DNA of 64,000 bases from NCBI GenBank assembly GCA_013400115.1, contig VXBP01008204.1:2621804-2685803 (forward strand), given 5' to 3'. The translations under genes and the position numbers were made by a program. Of this stretch, positions 25,344 through 36,700 are shown in pieces. Positions within the stretch are counted from its first letter, which is position 1, and each line of letters starts with the position of its first letter. The stretch comes from Rhinopomastus cyanomelas (taxonomy: Eukaryota > Chordata > Aves > Bucerotiformes > Rhinopomastidae). The notes under the pieces are model-generated. The model did not search any database and was not told the DNA's origin. It was given only the letters and a program-made list of their open reading frames with translations.

Positions 25344-26054
25344 GCAGAGGCAACCCAGTGTCTTGTGGATCCAAACTCTTGGCTATCTCAGAGCATGCAT
25401 GTCACATCTTTTGGTGGTAGAGGAGTAGCTACGAGGCTCTTCCCACCTCTGCCTGTAGAGCAGTGGTGTGAAGTGGGTGTTGTGTGGTGGAGATATCTAT
25501 GTCTAGAGCAGGATTTTCATATAAAAGCAGAAGCTTCCTACCTGCTTGGTGCCCAGGGAGAAATAGAATTATTATTCTGCATGGACAGGTCCCACATCCC
25601 TTCATTGTGGTAGTGTGCAATAGCATGGGTTTGCTGCGTAATGTGGAAACAGGAACACGTGACTGAGAGCCATGGAGCAGAGTAGATGGGTGTCAGGGCT
25701 ATGACAGGGGACAATGATGCTTGGTGCCCTTTCAGCACCAACAGTAAAACCACCCTTGTAATATTCTTTTCCTTTAAAAAAAAGAGGAGTAAAAATGTAT
25801 TGGCATCACAGTACAGTGATGGGGAGGCTAGAGACCTCTTATTTGACTGTTTGAGTAAACTGCAGTATTTCAGCCACTGGAATAAAACAAAATTATTTCT
25901 CCCCTATTGCTTGCCGTTGGAACTGGTGCTGGCTGCCTGTTTGCTGCAGTTCTCACGGTGAGAAAACCCAGTCCCAACACACCTTGCTGATATGTATGGG
26001 TTTCCACATGACCTGTTTGTAAAAATTTAGGCTTGGTATCTAAGGAATAGAAGC

Positions 26055-26063
26055 GTCACGTGA
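26055..26063. promoter_or_regulatory. E-box / CLEAR-like element GTCACGTGA
   Basis: GTCACGTGA contains the CACGTG E-box with T and A flanks preferred by MITF/TFE-type bHLH-zipper factors, and it is also a MYC/MAX-family site. Several other CACGTG hexamers occur in the window, so one site alone is weak evidence. Confidence 0.25.
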
Positions 26064-28494
26064 AAAAAAATAGAATTACAGTGGCTGTTTTCAGAAATGG
26101 AACTTGTGCTGAGGGCAGCTCTGTTGGTAACCCCTGCAAATGCCACTTCATGAATAAGCATGGCTGGAAATCTGTAGCAGCTGAAATGCTCGAGGTTGAA
26201 TGATGCTTTTAGAGGAGCCTGGAGTCAACTCAGCTGAGGTTTAGTATGTACCAGGCACCCCCTTTGTGTGTGTGTGTGGACTCACGCTTTTGTCAGTAGG
26301 AGTTGCGTAAACTTGTGAAGAATTCTTTGGGTGTGATGATTATCTGTAATGGACACGGTATGCAATCTATACTGATCTCACTGCAGATACAAACGTATGT
26401 TGCCACATCCTCTTCTAAAAGCATGAGGGCAAACAAACCACTGTAACAGCAGTGTCTAGCAGAGGTGTGCACGCATGGGACAGAAGGCTTTTGCCCCTCA
26501 CAGAAGACAGATCTTGACGTTCTGGCTATGTTTATTGGCCTTTTGTCTGAGAATAACAAATCTTAGAGTTGTCCTCTGCTCCTGAATAATCCTCTCTGAA
26601 GTTAGGAAAGGAAAACTGAGCCTTAGGGGTGAATCAACATGAGGCTCCTTCCATTGTTTGTGTGCTGTTCATGGTGGTTTTTCGACAAGCCAAAGTAAAG
26701 TATCAGAAATCTACAGTTAGTGGAGGGCAGAAGGAGCTGAGACTGACTTCAGTATGTTCATGAATCTTCCATTGAATCAATGAGAGCTGAACACGTGGCT
26801 CTAGTTCAGTAGAGATGGTCTTGGATCTTACGGTGATGTGATACATGGAAAAGTCCAGGGCTTCTTTATTTATATGTTTTTCATCCAGCTCACACTAAAC
26901 CCCTTTTATTCCTCCTGGTTCATGACCTGGACACAGTGATTCATATGTTAACCACTTCCAGGTTGGGTTATTTTGACTCATGCTGTTTGGACCTGAGCAT
27001 AAAACTCAGAAGGAAGCCACAAGCAGGAGAAATGATAGGGCAGAGGTAAAACTGTGGGACTGTGCCAGAAGTGCTGCTGAGAACCGATCCTTTGTCAGCA
27101 GAGCATCTCCTGAAGGCTGTCAAAGAAGCACCTTCTGGTTTTGGCTGAGGAATCCTACCATCTTATTTAGCTTTCAGCTCCTATGCTGTATATGGTGTAT
27201 ATATTTTTTCCCATGAGAGGTTTTTGTACCTAATTTTGCAGCTGAGTCAGTTAAGTGATTTGACCAAAGTCACAGAAGTCACTGACTCAGAATAAACCGA
27301 AGCAGAGCACAGGTCTGAAAAGAGATCAGCACGTCTCACAGAGGAAAGGACCATGCAGCCCAAAGAGCTGGTGCACCTGTGGTTTTTCCCTGTTGATTGG
27401 CAGAGCCTGGTCTTTGAATCAGAGTGAAGAATACAGCATGTGCTTTATTCTTGTTCAAACTCCTGGATAGCCAGGTGGCTTGGCTCTGAGAAACGTCTGT
27501 CCTCACCAGTGGATGGGTTCCAGACACCAGTGGGAGGGCTAAAAGGGATTATCTGATGCCTTGAGAAAGAATGAGGCTCCCAGATGAGAAATGAGGCTAC
27601 ATTCTGTACGTGGTGTAGGTCCTGTACTGAAGGTATTGCAGGCACTGAAGGGTGTTGAGTAGGTGGGACTTGGGATGTTCTTCAGGCCGCCACTACAAGT
27701 CCTCTGACGCTGAGCTGTTAACAGTCATGAGTACAAGAATAGGTACCTTGTTGTCACAGTGTGTGCTGGTAGGTGAGATAGTCAGGTATGCCAGAGCTGT
27801 TGTTCCTGTGGCTAGAAAAACTGAGAAGTTTTTATACATTTGCTGTCCCCAGAAATTTGGGAAATTGATTAATCTTTTCATTAATTTGAGAGCAGCAGAG
27901 CATGATTTCTACTAGGGATCTCTGTTCATGTCTTGGTTGTAGGGATATTAGGTTTGAAGGCTTTGAAAGTGTTACTAACAATTTGCAGGGTTTGTGTGAA
28001 GGTGGGTAAGAGAAGTTTGCAGCTGTTGCCATCTTTATGTTCCTTATAAAAATTGCAGAGCTGCGAACACGAGTACCTTAAGAAAAGCCAAAGAAAGGGT
28101 GGAAAGCTAGGCCTTTTAGCCAAAAGGATTGCCCTATTGAAAATAACTTTGACATTACAAACCATTGTGTTATTCCTAAGCATTATGTTCAAAGCAGAGG
28201 GTTGGGGCATCTTGATTTGTGAGCTGTGTGCCTGTTCCACCTCTAGCTTAGGGTGTGTCTTCGTGCAAGTGGTTATGCTGCTTACACCTCAATTTCACTT
28301 CCTGTAGAGTGGAAAGAAAAGAGCTAAAGTCATTGCAGGTTTGAGAAGCTTCAACCACCACTTTCTGGAAAACTCTTAGAAAATTTCCCTGATGGAAGAT
28401 GCAACTTTAATGCAAGTGATGTTGATGTTGGTAAAAAAACAGACCACATCTGTTCTACTTGATTAAAATAGTACAGCAGCATTTCAGATGTAAA

Positions 28495-28810
28495 TATTAA
28501 TTGATTTCTGCACTGCAGATTTCTTCTTGGATATTTAAATTGTTGCTAAGGAGGAGGGAAAGGCTATCAGGGAGATTAACAAATCCATTATTAAGGCTGG
28601 AAATGGAGGGCTGCCGAAGTGCCATTTAATAAAATGTAAAAAGCCCCTTTCTAAAGGGCGAAGCAGCAGAACACACAATGAAAGTGAATCACAGCTGCCA
28701 GAAGGGATGCCAAGCAGCAAGCACTTATAATCAGAAAACTGTACTTACAGATCATTCGGAGCCACTAAATTAAATGATCTCATTCTCCCCTAAAATACTC
28801 TTCCCTTAGC
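28495..28810. promoter_or_regulatory. Candidate conserved noncoding element rich in homeodomain cores
   Basis: About 300 bases of non-repetitive AT-rich sequence hold many TAAT/ATTA-type cores: ATTAATTGATT, CCATTATTAAGG, CATTTAATAAAATG, CACTTATAATCAG and AAATTAAATGATC. Dense cores in unique sequence are typical of vertebrate developmental enhancers. Conservation cannot be judged from one genome. Confidence 0.3.
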
Positions 28811-28863
28811 CCCTCCCCGGTGTTGCCCTGTGTGGATTGCTCAACCACATTCAAAATTGACTT

Positions 28864-28882
28864 GGGGGGGGTGGGGGGGTGG
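28864..28882 (+). repeat. G-run, possible quadruplex
   Basis: Eight Gs, a T, seven Gs, then TGG. This low-complexity run could fold as a quadruplex and is a likely sequencing-error or length-polymorphism site. Confidence 0.6.
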
Positions 28883-30544
28883 TCTGTACTCAAATAGCAT
28901 CGGACCTCTTCGTACCATTCACTTTCCTCCCACTCGTGTTTCTATCACATACAACTCCGGCATTTTGCGGGCTGACCTGCCCACACAAGTACATGGCAAG
29001 TGAGAGAGTTTGCAGATCCGCTGTGGCTCTGCGTCTGGCTCGCCTTCCTCTTCAGGGCTCTTTCTTTGGGAAGATGTCCCACAGTTTATTGTCAAATTTG
29101 TCTTTGTTTCACACTGAATTTTTTTTCAAATTGTACATTGTTTACTTCAGAAACAAAGACTTGGAAGCTGAGCTGATGTGTAAATGGCAGAGCTGATCCT
29201 ACATCATTTCATGCAGAACTGATCCTGCTGTTACTTCATTCCAGCAGTGATTTAAGGCAGCATGTGTTACCGTTGTCCCTCTCCTTTGTACTCTCTTGTT
29301 CTGAATCTTGAACTAGCTTCAGGAGGTTGACACTTTGATATGTTCCTATCAGAGTTGTGGCTTTCCCTGTTTAATCCCTAAAGAGACAGCATGTATCTGC
29401 AAATGTGCCTTCAGAAAAACAGAGGTGGTGGTGGATGCTGGCAAGTGCCTGTCTGTCCTGCAGTGATTCTGGGGCTTCATTGTGAGTGTTTTAGGGGGGT
29501 TGTGCATTTCTTAATGTTGATTTGCAGATGACTCCCTCATTTTGGAAGCAGGTTAGAAGCAACAGAGTTAGAGCCCCAAAATGTTCTTGCATTAACCACA
29601 TTGTGATGTAGCATTGTGTTCACCCGTGTCCTTTACCCTTTGTAAAGCAATGCCAGATCATATGAGCATCCCTCAAGCTGCTCAGATATGAAAATTTTCA
29701 GGTGCTTTTAACAATCTTCTCAATCTGCCTTTTCCAATGTAGAAAAAAAGAGGTGGGGAAAGAGAAAATACTTCCTTCTCCAAATTTCCCCCCGGACTAA
29801 AGGCAGTTTTTACAAGTGCTGTGGTCTGGCTGGGTGTAGGTGTGTGCGTGGAGGCTGCCCTGCCTGAGCAAGGGCTGGGGCTTGCTTTTCCACAGTGCAC
29901 AATGAGGAAGAGATATCCCTGAGGATGTCGCAGCTTCCTTTATTCTTCAACTGCCCCATCTTAAGGGAAACAAAACAAATCAACCCTTTGAGATTTGGAG
30001 ATGAAAAGGGCAGTGTAAGAACTGAATAGCAGTATTATTTTTACCTCCATCAGCTGCAAGCCTGCAGTTTTCCGAGGAAACCTCAGACATGGTGAATCAG
30101 CAAAATATGTTTAAAGAAAAGTTAGCTACCCTGAATCCACTTTTTTCAGGCCTTCTCAAGTTGAACACTGACAACTCTTGCAACTTCATCATGAGTTTCC
30201 TGATATTTTGTGACCTGCTTGAAGCTCTTCCTACCAGACACTGGCCATGAACTGAGAATCTCAGCTTTTCTGTTTGTTTGGGTTTTTTTTCAGAATACTT
30301 TTCCAGCTCCCCTTCTGATGGAGTAATGCTTGGCCAAATGTACGCAGTCACAGCCCTCAGGCTCATGGTTCAGACCCATGATACATAACCCAAATTAGAA
30401 CTACAAAACAACCCTCAGAGGATTTTAAAGTCAGTGTCAGTTTGAGGTTCAGGTTTTTACTTTGGATGTTTTGATTCTGATTTCTAATGTTCTCTGAAAT
30501 GGATGCAGATCAAATATTTTAGAGACCAGTATCATACAGTCAAA

Positions 30545-31231
30545 TGAATGTAGGAGAAAGGGACCTGGGGGTCCTGGTGGACAGCAGGATGACCATGAGC
30601 CACCAATGTGCACTTGTGGCTAAGAGGGCCAACAGCATCCTGGGCTGGATCAGAAGAGGGGTGGTTAGCAGATCGATAGGGGTTGTTCTCTCCCTCTACT
30701 CTGCACTGGTGAGACCACACCTGGAGTATTGTGTCCAGTTTTGGGCCCCTCAGTTCAAGAAGGACACAGAGCTGCTGGAGCGAGTCCAGCACAGAGCAAT
30801 AAGGATGATGAAGGAAGTGGAGCACCTCCCTTATGAGAAGAGGCTGAGGGAGCTGGGTCTCTTTAGCTTGGAGAAGAGGAGACCGAGGGGTGACCTCAGT
30901 AATGTCTATAAATATGTAAAGAGTGGGTGTCAGGAGGATGGAGCCAGGCTCTTCTCAGTGTCGTCTGGTGATAGGACAAGGGGCAATGGTTGTAAGCTGG
31001 AACATAGGAGCTTCCATATAAACATCAGAAGGAACTTCTTCGTGATGAGGGTGACAGAGCACTGGAACAGGCTGCCCAGGGGGTTGTAGAGTCTCCTTCT
31101 CTGGAGATGTCTAAGACCCGTCTGGATGTGTTCCTGTGTGACTTGGTCTGGGTGATCCTGCTGTTGCAGGGGGATTGGACTGGATGATCTTTCGAGGACC
31201 CTTCCAGTCCCTAGTGATTCTATGATTCTAT
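30545..31231 (+). repeat. CR1 LINE, 3' end with reverse-transcriptase C-terminus
   Basis: CR1 is a non-LTR retrotransposon. This copy keeps the last part of its ORF2 reverse transcriptase (about 181 codons open, 30544-31089) and the full 3' tail. Diagnostic stretches are RDLGVLVDSRMTMSHQCALV, YSALVRPHLEYCVQFWAPQF and LRELGLFSLEKRRPRGDL. The frame ends at a TAG where relatives usually have TGG. The tail continues through 'TGATCCTGCTGTTGCAGG' and ends in two ATTCTATG-like repeats at 31218-31231. The 5' part of the element is missing, so it cannot move by itself. Confidence 0.95.
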
Positions 31232-31875
31232 TAAATGCTAACTGTTTGATAGCTTCATTGCAGCAAATGTTAAAGGAGTTGGCAAATTCTGAATCACAGA
31301 CATGATCATGAGGGTCATCAGGACGTCAGTGTATTATCAAGATGCTGACAAGAGTGGAGATGGGACCGTGAGGTATAGGTGTGGCAGTATTTATTAAAAA
31401 GTTGAGATGGTCACTGTCGTTACTTGTTTATGTGCTGTCTCAAACATACAAAGTGTACATAGAGATTGTTCCCTGGAACACCTTTTGTCTGTGATCTCAG
31501 AGGCCTGTGTTCCCATTAAAAAGTGAGTCTTGCACCTCTGTCTCCCATCAGAAACACTTTATTAACCACTCCAGGTGGGACTTCCCAGAGCCTGGCACCT
31601 TTTTTTTAGTTACATCTCCACAGGTGAAATATGGAAAGCTCCACCCTGTGGCTGCACCATTTTGTTTTGTTGCCTCTGCTTCGTTCGAGTCACAACCCTG
31701 GCAGTTCTAGTGCCGGAAGCTCTGGGGTTTGCAAGGACAGAGATGAAGTGGCTTTGTCCATCTTAATTGTCGGTAGAGCTCTGGCCAACAGGTAGCTGTG
31801 GGTGCCTGCCCCAGCCTGTAGGGAAGCCAAGCCTCTCACCACCTAGCTAGAGAAGAGAAAGCACCAAGCAGTTTT

Positions 31876-32200
31876 CCAGTGTCTGAAGGGGGTCTACAAG
31901 AAAGCTGGGGAGGGACTATTTTTAGGAGCTTGTAGTGATAGGATGAGGAGTAATGGCTTTCAATTGCAAGAGTAGATTTAGATGAGATGTAAGGAGGAAA
32001 TTCTTAACTGGGAGCCTGGTGAGGCACTGGAACAGATTGCCCAGGGAAGTTGTGAATGCCCCATCTCTGAAAGGGTTCAAGACCAGACTGGATGGGGCTT
32101 TGGGCAAGCTGGTCTAGCCTGAGGTGTCCCTGTCTGCGGCAGGAGGGTTAGAACTAGATTATTTCTAAGGTCCTTTCTGGCTGAAACCATTCTGTGATTA
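31876..32200 (+). repeat. CR1 LINE 3'-end fragment next to promoter 1B
   Basis: This older CR1 copy can be read from 'CTACAAGAAAGCTGGGGAGG' through 'GTGATAGGATGAGGAGTAATG', 'GAGGCACTGGAACAGATTGC' and 'GACTGGATGGGG' to 'AACCATTCTGTGATT'. It is in the same orientation as the gene and ends about 50 bases before CpG island 2. It belongs to a different CR1 lineage from the 30.5-31.2 kb copy. Confidence 0.9.
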
Positions 32201-32474
32201 TTTACTGCTGGGCCTATGGACACAGTGAGTGCCCCTGGGTTGGTGTCGCTGGTGCCCCGGAGGCTGTGAGCTAGCAGCGAGGGAGGTTGAACGGGGCAAA
32301 ACATCGTTCCCTCGGAGGCAGGGTGACACGGAGCGGTCCTCTTCGGGCCTGGCCACTGTCCCTCACACACCGGGACGCATACAGAACCGTCCCCTCGGCG
32401 GCACCCAGGGACTCAATTTCCCAGGCGGCCCCGCGCCGCCCCGCTCCTCCTTCTCCCGTGAGCGCCGCGCGGAG

Positions 32475-32482
32475 GTAAACAA
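32475..32482. promoter_or_regulatory. Perfect FOXO/forkhead element GTAAACAA
   Basis: This is the exact FOXO (DAF-16 family) binding element, TTGTTTAC on the minus strand, inside CpG island 2 and about 420 bases upstream of the exon 1B ATG. FOXO3 is reported to induce a MXI1 isoform in mammals, so the placement is suggestive. Further exact copies lie at 18900-18907 and 29138-29145, and about two would be expected by chance in a window this size. Confidence 0.4.
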
Positions 32483-32902
32483 AGTGGTGCGGGGCGGCGG
32501 CGGGGGCGGGGCCCGTCCTGGCTGGGGTGGGAACCTGGCGGGGTTCGGAGAGCGGGTAAATTCGGGCCGGGAGCGGTGTGGGGGACTGCGTGTGGCAGTG
32601 CTCGGCAGGGCCGTGGGGACGGGTCTGGGTCAGGAGCAACTGTCCCCTCGCTACCGGGAGGAGGGTCCCGGTCTCGGCGCTCCCTCGCGTGTTCCCTCGC
32701 TCCCGCTGTGCGTCCACCGCCTGCCCTCCCGGCAGAGTCGCCCCCGCCGCCCACTCCCCCCGGGCGAGGGGACTGCCGGTGTGCTCGGGGACCGGGGGGA
32801 GACGGCAGCGAATCCTCGCTCCTCCCCGCGGCAACCGCCCCCGTGTCCAACGGGGCAGCCGGGAGCGGGGGGGTTCGGAGGGGCTCGAGGCTGCACAGCG
32901 CC

Positions 32903-32975
32903 ATGGAGCAGGTCCAGTTGATCAACATCCAGCGGCTGCTGGACGCGGCCGAGTATCTGGAGCGGAGGGAGAGAG
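32903..32975 (+). CDS. MXI1: MXI1-like exon 1B (short-isoform first coding exon)
   Basis: This exon encodes 24 full codons plus one base, from an ATG in good Kozak context (GCGCCATGG) to the donor GAGAG|GTAACG. The peptide starts MEQVQLINIQ and runs into RLLDAAEYLERRER. That is the SIN3-interaction domain at the extreme N-terminus shared by MAD-family repressors. The LL-x-AA-x-YL contact pattern is intact, so SIN3 binding should be kept. The phase-1 split codon G|AA gives glutamate, so the junction reads RRERECEHGYAS as in MXI1. Compared with mammalian MXI1 from memory there are about six changes in 24 residues, mostly conservative. Confidence 0.9.
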
Positions 32976-33608
32976 GTAACGGAGGGACGAGGGTGCCGGG
33001 GGAGCGGGGACGGGGTCAGGGCCCCGCCGAGGGTTGGCAGTGACCCTGGAAGAGAGATGCAGAGCGAGGGTTTGCTGGAAATGAATCCTCCACGGTGCAG
33101 GGTTTGGTGAGGATCACGGCTGAGGTGGAAGGGGTTTGCAGGGACCCGGCAGATTGATGAGAATGAGATTTCTGGAAGGCAAAGTAGAGGGATTGTTGTG
33201 AAAGTTCCCTGCTTGACAGGAGGAGGGGTGGTGGGTGGCCCTGGCAGTGCAGACACCCCTATGACAGGGTGACATCTACCTGGCTTGTCTGTTCAGTTGG
33301 CTTGGCCAGGAGAGAGACTGAGTGCTCTGGACTGTCATGTGTTCTTTTGATGTTTCCAGGTGTTAGAGTGGTGCCTTTCCTCCAGTGTCGGCAGAGCCTT
33401 TACACTCCCCTTCCTCTCTTTTCTCCTCCTCCAAGTCCACTTCCCTGTGATGCATCATCAGTCATTTCCTTGAAGTCTTGTGGCTTAGGGCCTCCCCAGC
33501 TAGGCTGGTGGGTTAGTGCGGAGGCCTGCCCCCTGACTTCAGCTTTATTTCTTTTTTTCTTTTTTAAATTACCCTTTTTTAATGCTCTGCCTGTTGATTC
33601 TCATGCAG
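32976..33608 (+). other. MXI1: Intron 1 of the short transcript
   Basis: This 633-base intron runs from GTAACG to TTGATTCTCATGCAG. A T-rich stretch near 33541-33590 (TTTATTTCTTTTTTTCTTTT) supplies the polypyrimidine tract. Nothing else was recognised in it. Confidence 0.85.
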
Positions 33609-33741
33609 AATGTGAACATGGCTATGCCTCGACCTGTCCCTCAGCTCCAAGTCCTGGCCTACAAGACCCAAAACCCACACGGAGGCTGAGCCGGGCAAGA
33701 AGACACAGCGGCAGTGGCAGCAACACAAGTATTGCCATCAG
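33609..33741 (+). CDS. MXI1: MXI1-like exon 2 (shared)
   Basis: This exon is 133 bases long. Two bases complete a codon from either first exon, then come 43 codons, then two bases of the next codon. It begins CEHGYASTCPSAPSPGLQ and continues KPTRRLSRARRHSGSGSNTS, the MXI1-specific linker between the SIN3 helix and the basic region. The 43-codon length equals mammalian MXI1 exon 2 as I recall it. The acceptor is CTCATGCAG|AA and the donor ATCAG|GTATGA. About one third of residues differ from mammalian MXI1, with changes clustered in the serine-rich part. Other MAD genes (MXD1, MXD3, MXD4) have EAEHGYAS and unrelated linkers, which argues against them. Confidence 0.92.
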
Positions 33742-36700
33742 GTATGATGCGGGCAGGGAAATGTGGGGTGCAGGGCTGCCTTTGGAGGATGAAGTTGGAA
33801 AAGAAAATTGAAAGTAGAGGAGAGAAACTGATCCTGTGGGGGAAAAAGGGGAGTACAGGGAATTCAGAGCTGAGACACTCAAGTGCAGCATCCTTTCTGC
33901 ATCCCTTTTCAATCCATAGCGCTGAGAGCAGAGGGGACATGGATAGTTGTGTCTCAAGTGGCACTGCTAGTTGACTGAGTGCTAAGGCTCGGGTGCTGCA
34001 GAGGGAAGGGGAATAGGGAGATCTGCTCATTGGTTTCAGGAAGCAGGAAGGCAGTAGCTATTCCCATTACATACAGCTGCTGTCTTTCCAACCCAGAAGT
34101 CACTGCTTTTAAGGGGTATGGACTGAAGTGTTCTTAATCTCTCTTCCCGGAAGAGTGAAGGATACTTCAAGTGTGCATACAGCCTGTGTGGTTTGGGATT
34201 GTAATGACAGACATGATTTGAAGCAAGGAAATGATGTTTTGAAATGGATCCCCTACAACAAATGGGAGAGAGGGAGATGACTGTCTACTCTGTACAACGT
34301 GTTAAATATTCAGTTCAGGAAAATGAAGCTGTCTTTTACTCTGCCTTTCAAGGCAGTGGGATTCCCTAGCTCTTGATTGCTTGGTAATTGTAGAATTCTG
34401 TGCTTTTGACATTGCTCTTATGTGACGCCATATTTCTTGGGTTTCTTAAACGTAGAAGAGGCTACAGGATTAAGCGTGTCACTTGGTTTTGTGGTATGAT
34501 CTGCCTCTCCCTTCTCACTTCTGTTCTTTTTTTCTTTTATTCCCTTCTGTAGAAGTGTTCAGACTGTGTTGAGACCTTCTGGGATAGAGAAACTTTAGAA
34601 ACATTAAGTGTAATTTTGAAAAAGCTATTACAGGGTTGCTTTTACTGCAGCAAGGTCTGCAATCCATTAAATGGTGGCAGGTGGCTCAGGTGATTAAAGC
34701 TTTCAAGAGGCCACTGGGAAGGACCTGTAAAGGCCTAGGAGAAAGGTGCCTTTGCTTGCTTTGGCAGCATTTGATAGTAACGGTTGTTCAAAGTGATGTT
34801 AGAACACCTTGCTGTGGGGAAGTTTTCTTCATCGTGATCAGCATAACCTGAGATCTTTGTATGTTGCATTTTCATGTTTGCTTCCCTTCTAAGTCATCTG
34901 GATTTCAGGGTACTTGTAGCCCTTACTGTTTCCCATGAACCAAAATTCCAGTGACTTTGTGTTAGGAAATGATGGCAAATGTTGAATTGAGATCTGCATT
35001 TTTCCCCTCTAGGTTTCTCACTATTTTTTCCATCCCACACCTCTTTCTCTCAAAGGCCTTTGTCATGGCAACCTGCCCTTCTCCAGAGGAGGGCTGGAAG
35101 CACATCCCCCTCAGGAGCTCCTTAGCACTGAATCCAGCAGCCTGTAGGCTAGAGAGGCACTGCAGAGCACTGCCAGTCCCTCGGGTCTGGGTGCTCAGTG
35201 TGCCTAGCAGGCACAGAACTCCCTGACACAGCTCTTGTGGGGCACCTTGCTTGGTGAGACCAGCCTGCTGGGCCATTCAGTGTGACAGGCTGTGTATTAT
35301 TCAGTGTGGAGGGAAAGGCGATGGAGCAGCAGCAAAGATGCTTTCCAGTATTTTTTTTCAGCCTTTGCTATACAAGGAGTACAGAGGCCAAATAAAATCT
35401 TTAGTGTGAGAGTGTGACTCAGTGTGTTGCCTTTCCTGCTTGTTTCAGCCTCAGGGAGTGACCAGCATCAGGTCTGTTCTAGGCAGAAAGCAGAGCCTAT
35501 CTTCTGGGGAGCTCAGACCTTACACACAGTTGGAAGTGGAAGTTTCTTTTAGCACAAGCCGTAGCAGCTTGCACTTGCAGTAGGAGATGGCAGGCCTTCC
35601 AGATGGCTGCAGTGCTGGGAAGTGACAACTGTGAAGTTCAGGGTGTCTCTAAATTCACTGCAGTGTGTTTTGTGTGACGCTAAGTATGGTATCAGCCTTG
35701 TTTAAGGAAGGCTCTGTATCAGCCCTTCCAGCTAAAGTCGAAGGGACAATTCAGTAAGTTCTGTCTAACGGAGTTTGAATGGACTTGGAACTAAATATCA
35801 AGCCCTTGATGAGGGGCAAAACTTATTTCATATGTGGATAAGAGATTTTCTTATATTGCTTTAATTTAAGAATGTTTAATTAGTGTAGAGAAATTATGCA
35901 TTCAGATCTCATGCAGATCTTGTAATTTAAAAGCTTTTTGTAAAAATGTTGCTCAAGCAACCTTGGCAAAACACAGTTGGGGTTTTTTTTTCCCTGGATT
36001 TATACACTTGTAGAAATTGATACCTGTGCATTGTTGCTGCTTTTTGGTGCAGGCTATTTACCCAGTCTAGATGCTTTTTAATTCATAGTTTAAATCCAAG
36101 TATTTCAGTGTATGAACCCCAGACACAACAGCTATTCCTTCCCAACAGGATCCTGGCTGTCATGGCCCAGAAAGTTGTGAGGAGCAGGCAGCCTAGCTCT
36201 GGATGGCAGCAGTGGAGCAAACCTTCCAGGGCTACAGTGGTCTCCTAGTCCCAGCAAAATGATTTTTTTCTGCACACCTCTGTTTTGGGGGTAGAAAAGA
36301 GGGAAAACATAGCTTTTTTATTTCTAATTTACATGATGCATTTTTAAAGAAGGATATTTTGGCTCAGGTTCTCGCCTTCATTTGTCTCAGTTGTACAACC
36401 AACAGCCTGCTGATTGCTGTGGAGGGGTTTCCCTCTGCATCCTCAGGATGTTATCTGAGTCTACATGAAGTGTTTTGCATGAGTATTGTAAAGAACTAGT
36501 GTTGTACGCTTTGAGTTAGAACCTCAGTATATTTAAAAATAAGCAGCCTTGCTTTAGTCATAGATATTTGAGTACTACTGAAAATTACCAACTTGTGAAA
36601 ATACATATAGAATCACAGTCATTGTGACCCAGGCTGGTTTGTAAACAGGAGAAACTTAAAAGAAAAAATTACTATTTATTGTAGAACTGAAAGTAAAAAA

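Larger units (their letters stand above)
32245..33020 (+). promoter_or_regulatory. MXI1: CpG island 2, promoter of the short MXI1-like transcript
   Basis: CpG density and GC content rise sharply just after the CR1 tail and fall again past 33020. GC-box sequence GGGGGCGGGGCCC lies near 32502-32514, and no TATA box is evident. The frame of exon 1B is open upstream for over 300 bases but has no ATG, so 32903 is the first usable in-frame start. The transcription start is not fixed by sequence. Confidence 0.8.
22359..33608 (+). other. MXI1: Intron 1 of the long MXI1-like transcript
   Basis: This 11.2 kb interval runs from the GTAAGT at 22359 to the AG at 33607-33608. It contains the second half of CpG island 1, a pyrimidine tract, candidate enhancers near 24.2 and 28.6 kb, two CR1 copies, and the whole second promoter with exon 1B. 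From 23470 to 24000 a CpG-rich shoulder remains. No other exon was recognised. Confidence 0.75.

Noticed and set aside
26264..26279. (TG)n microsatellite
   Set aside because: Only about seven repeats; too short to be informative.
32229..32921. 230-codon + strand ORF over CpG island 2
   Set aside because: Stop codons are rare in GC-rich DNA. The peptide is low-complexity Gly/Pro/Arg and is mirrored by long ORFs in other frames, and the true exon 1B is in a different frame.
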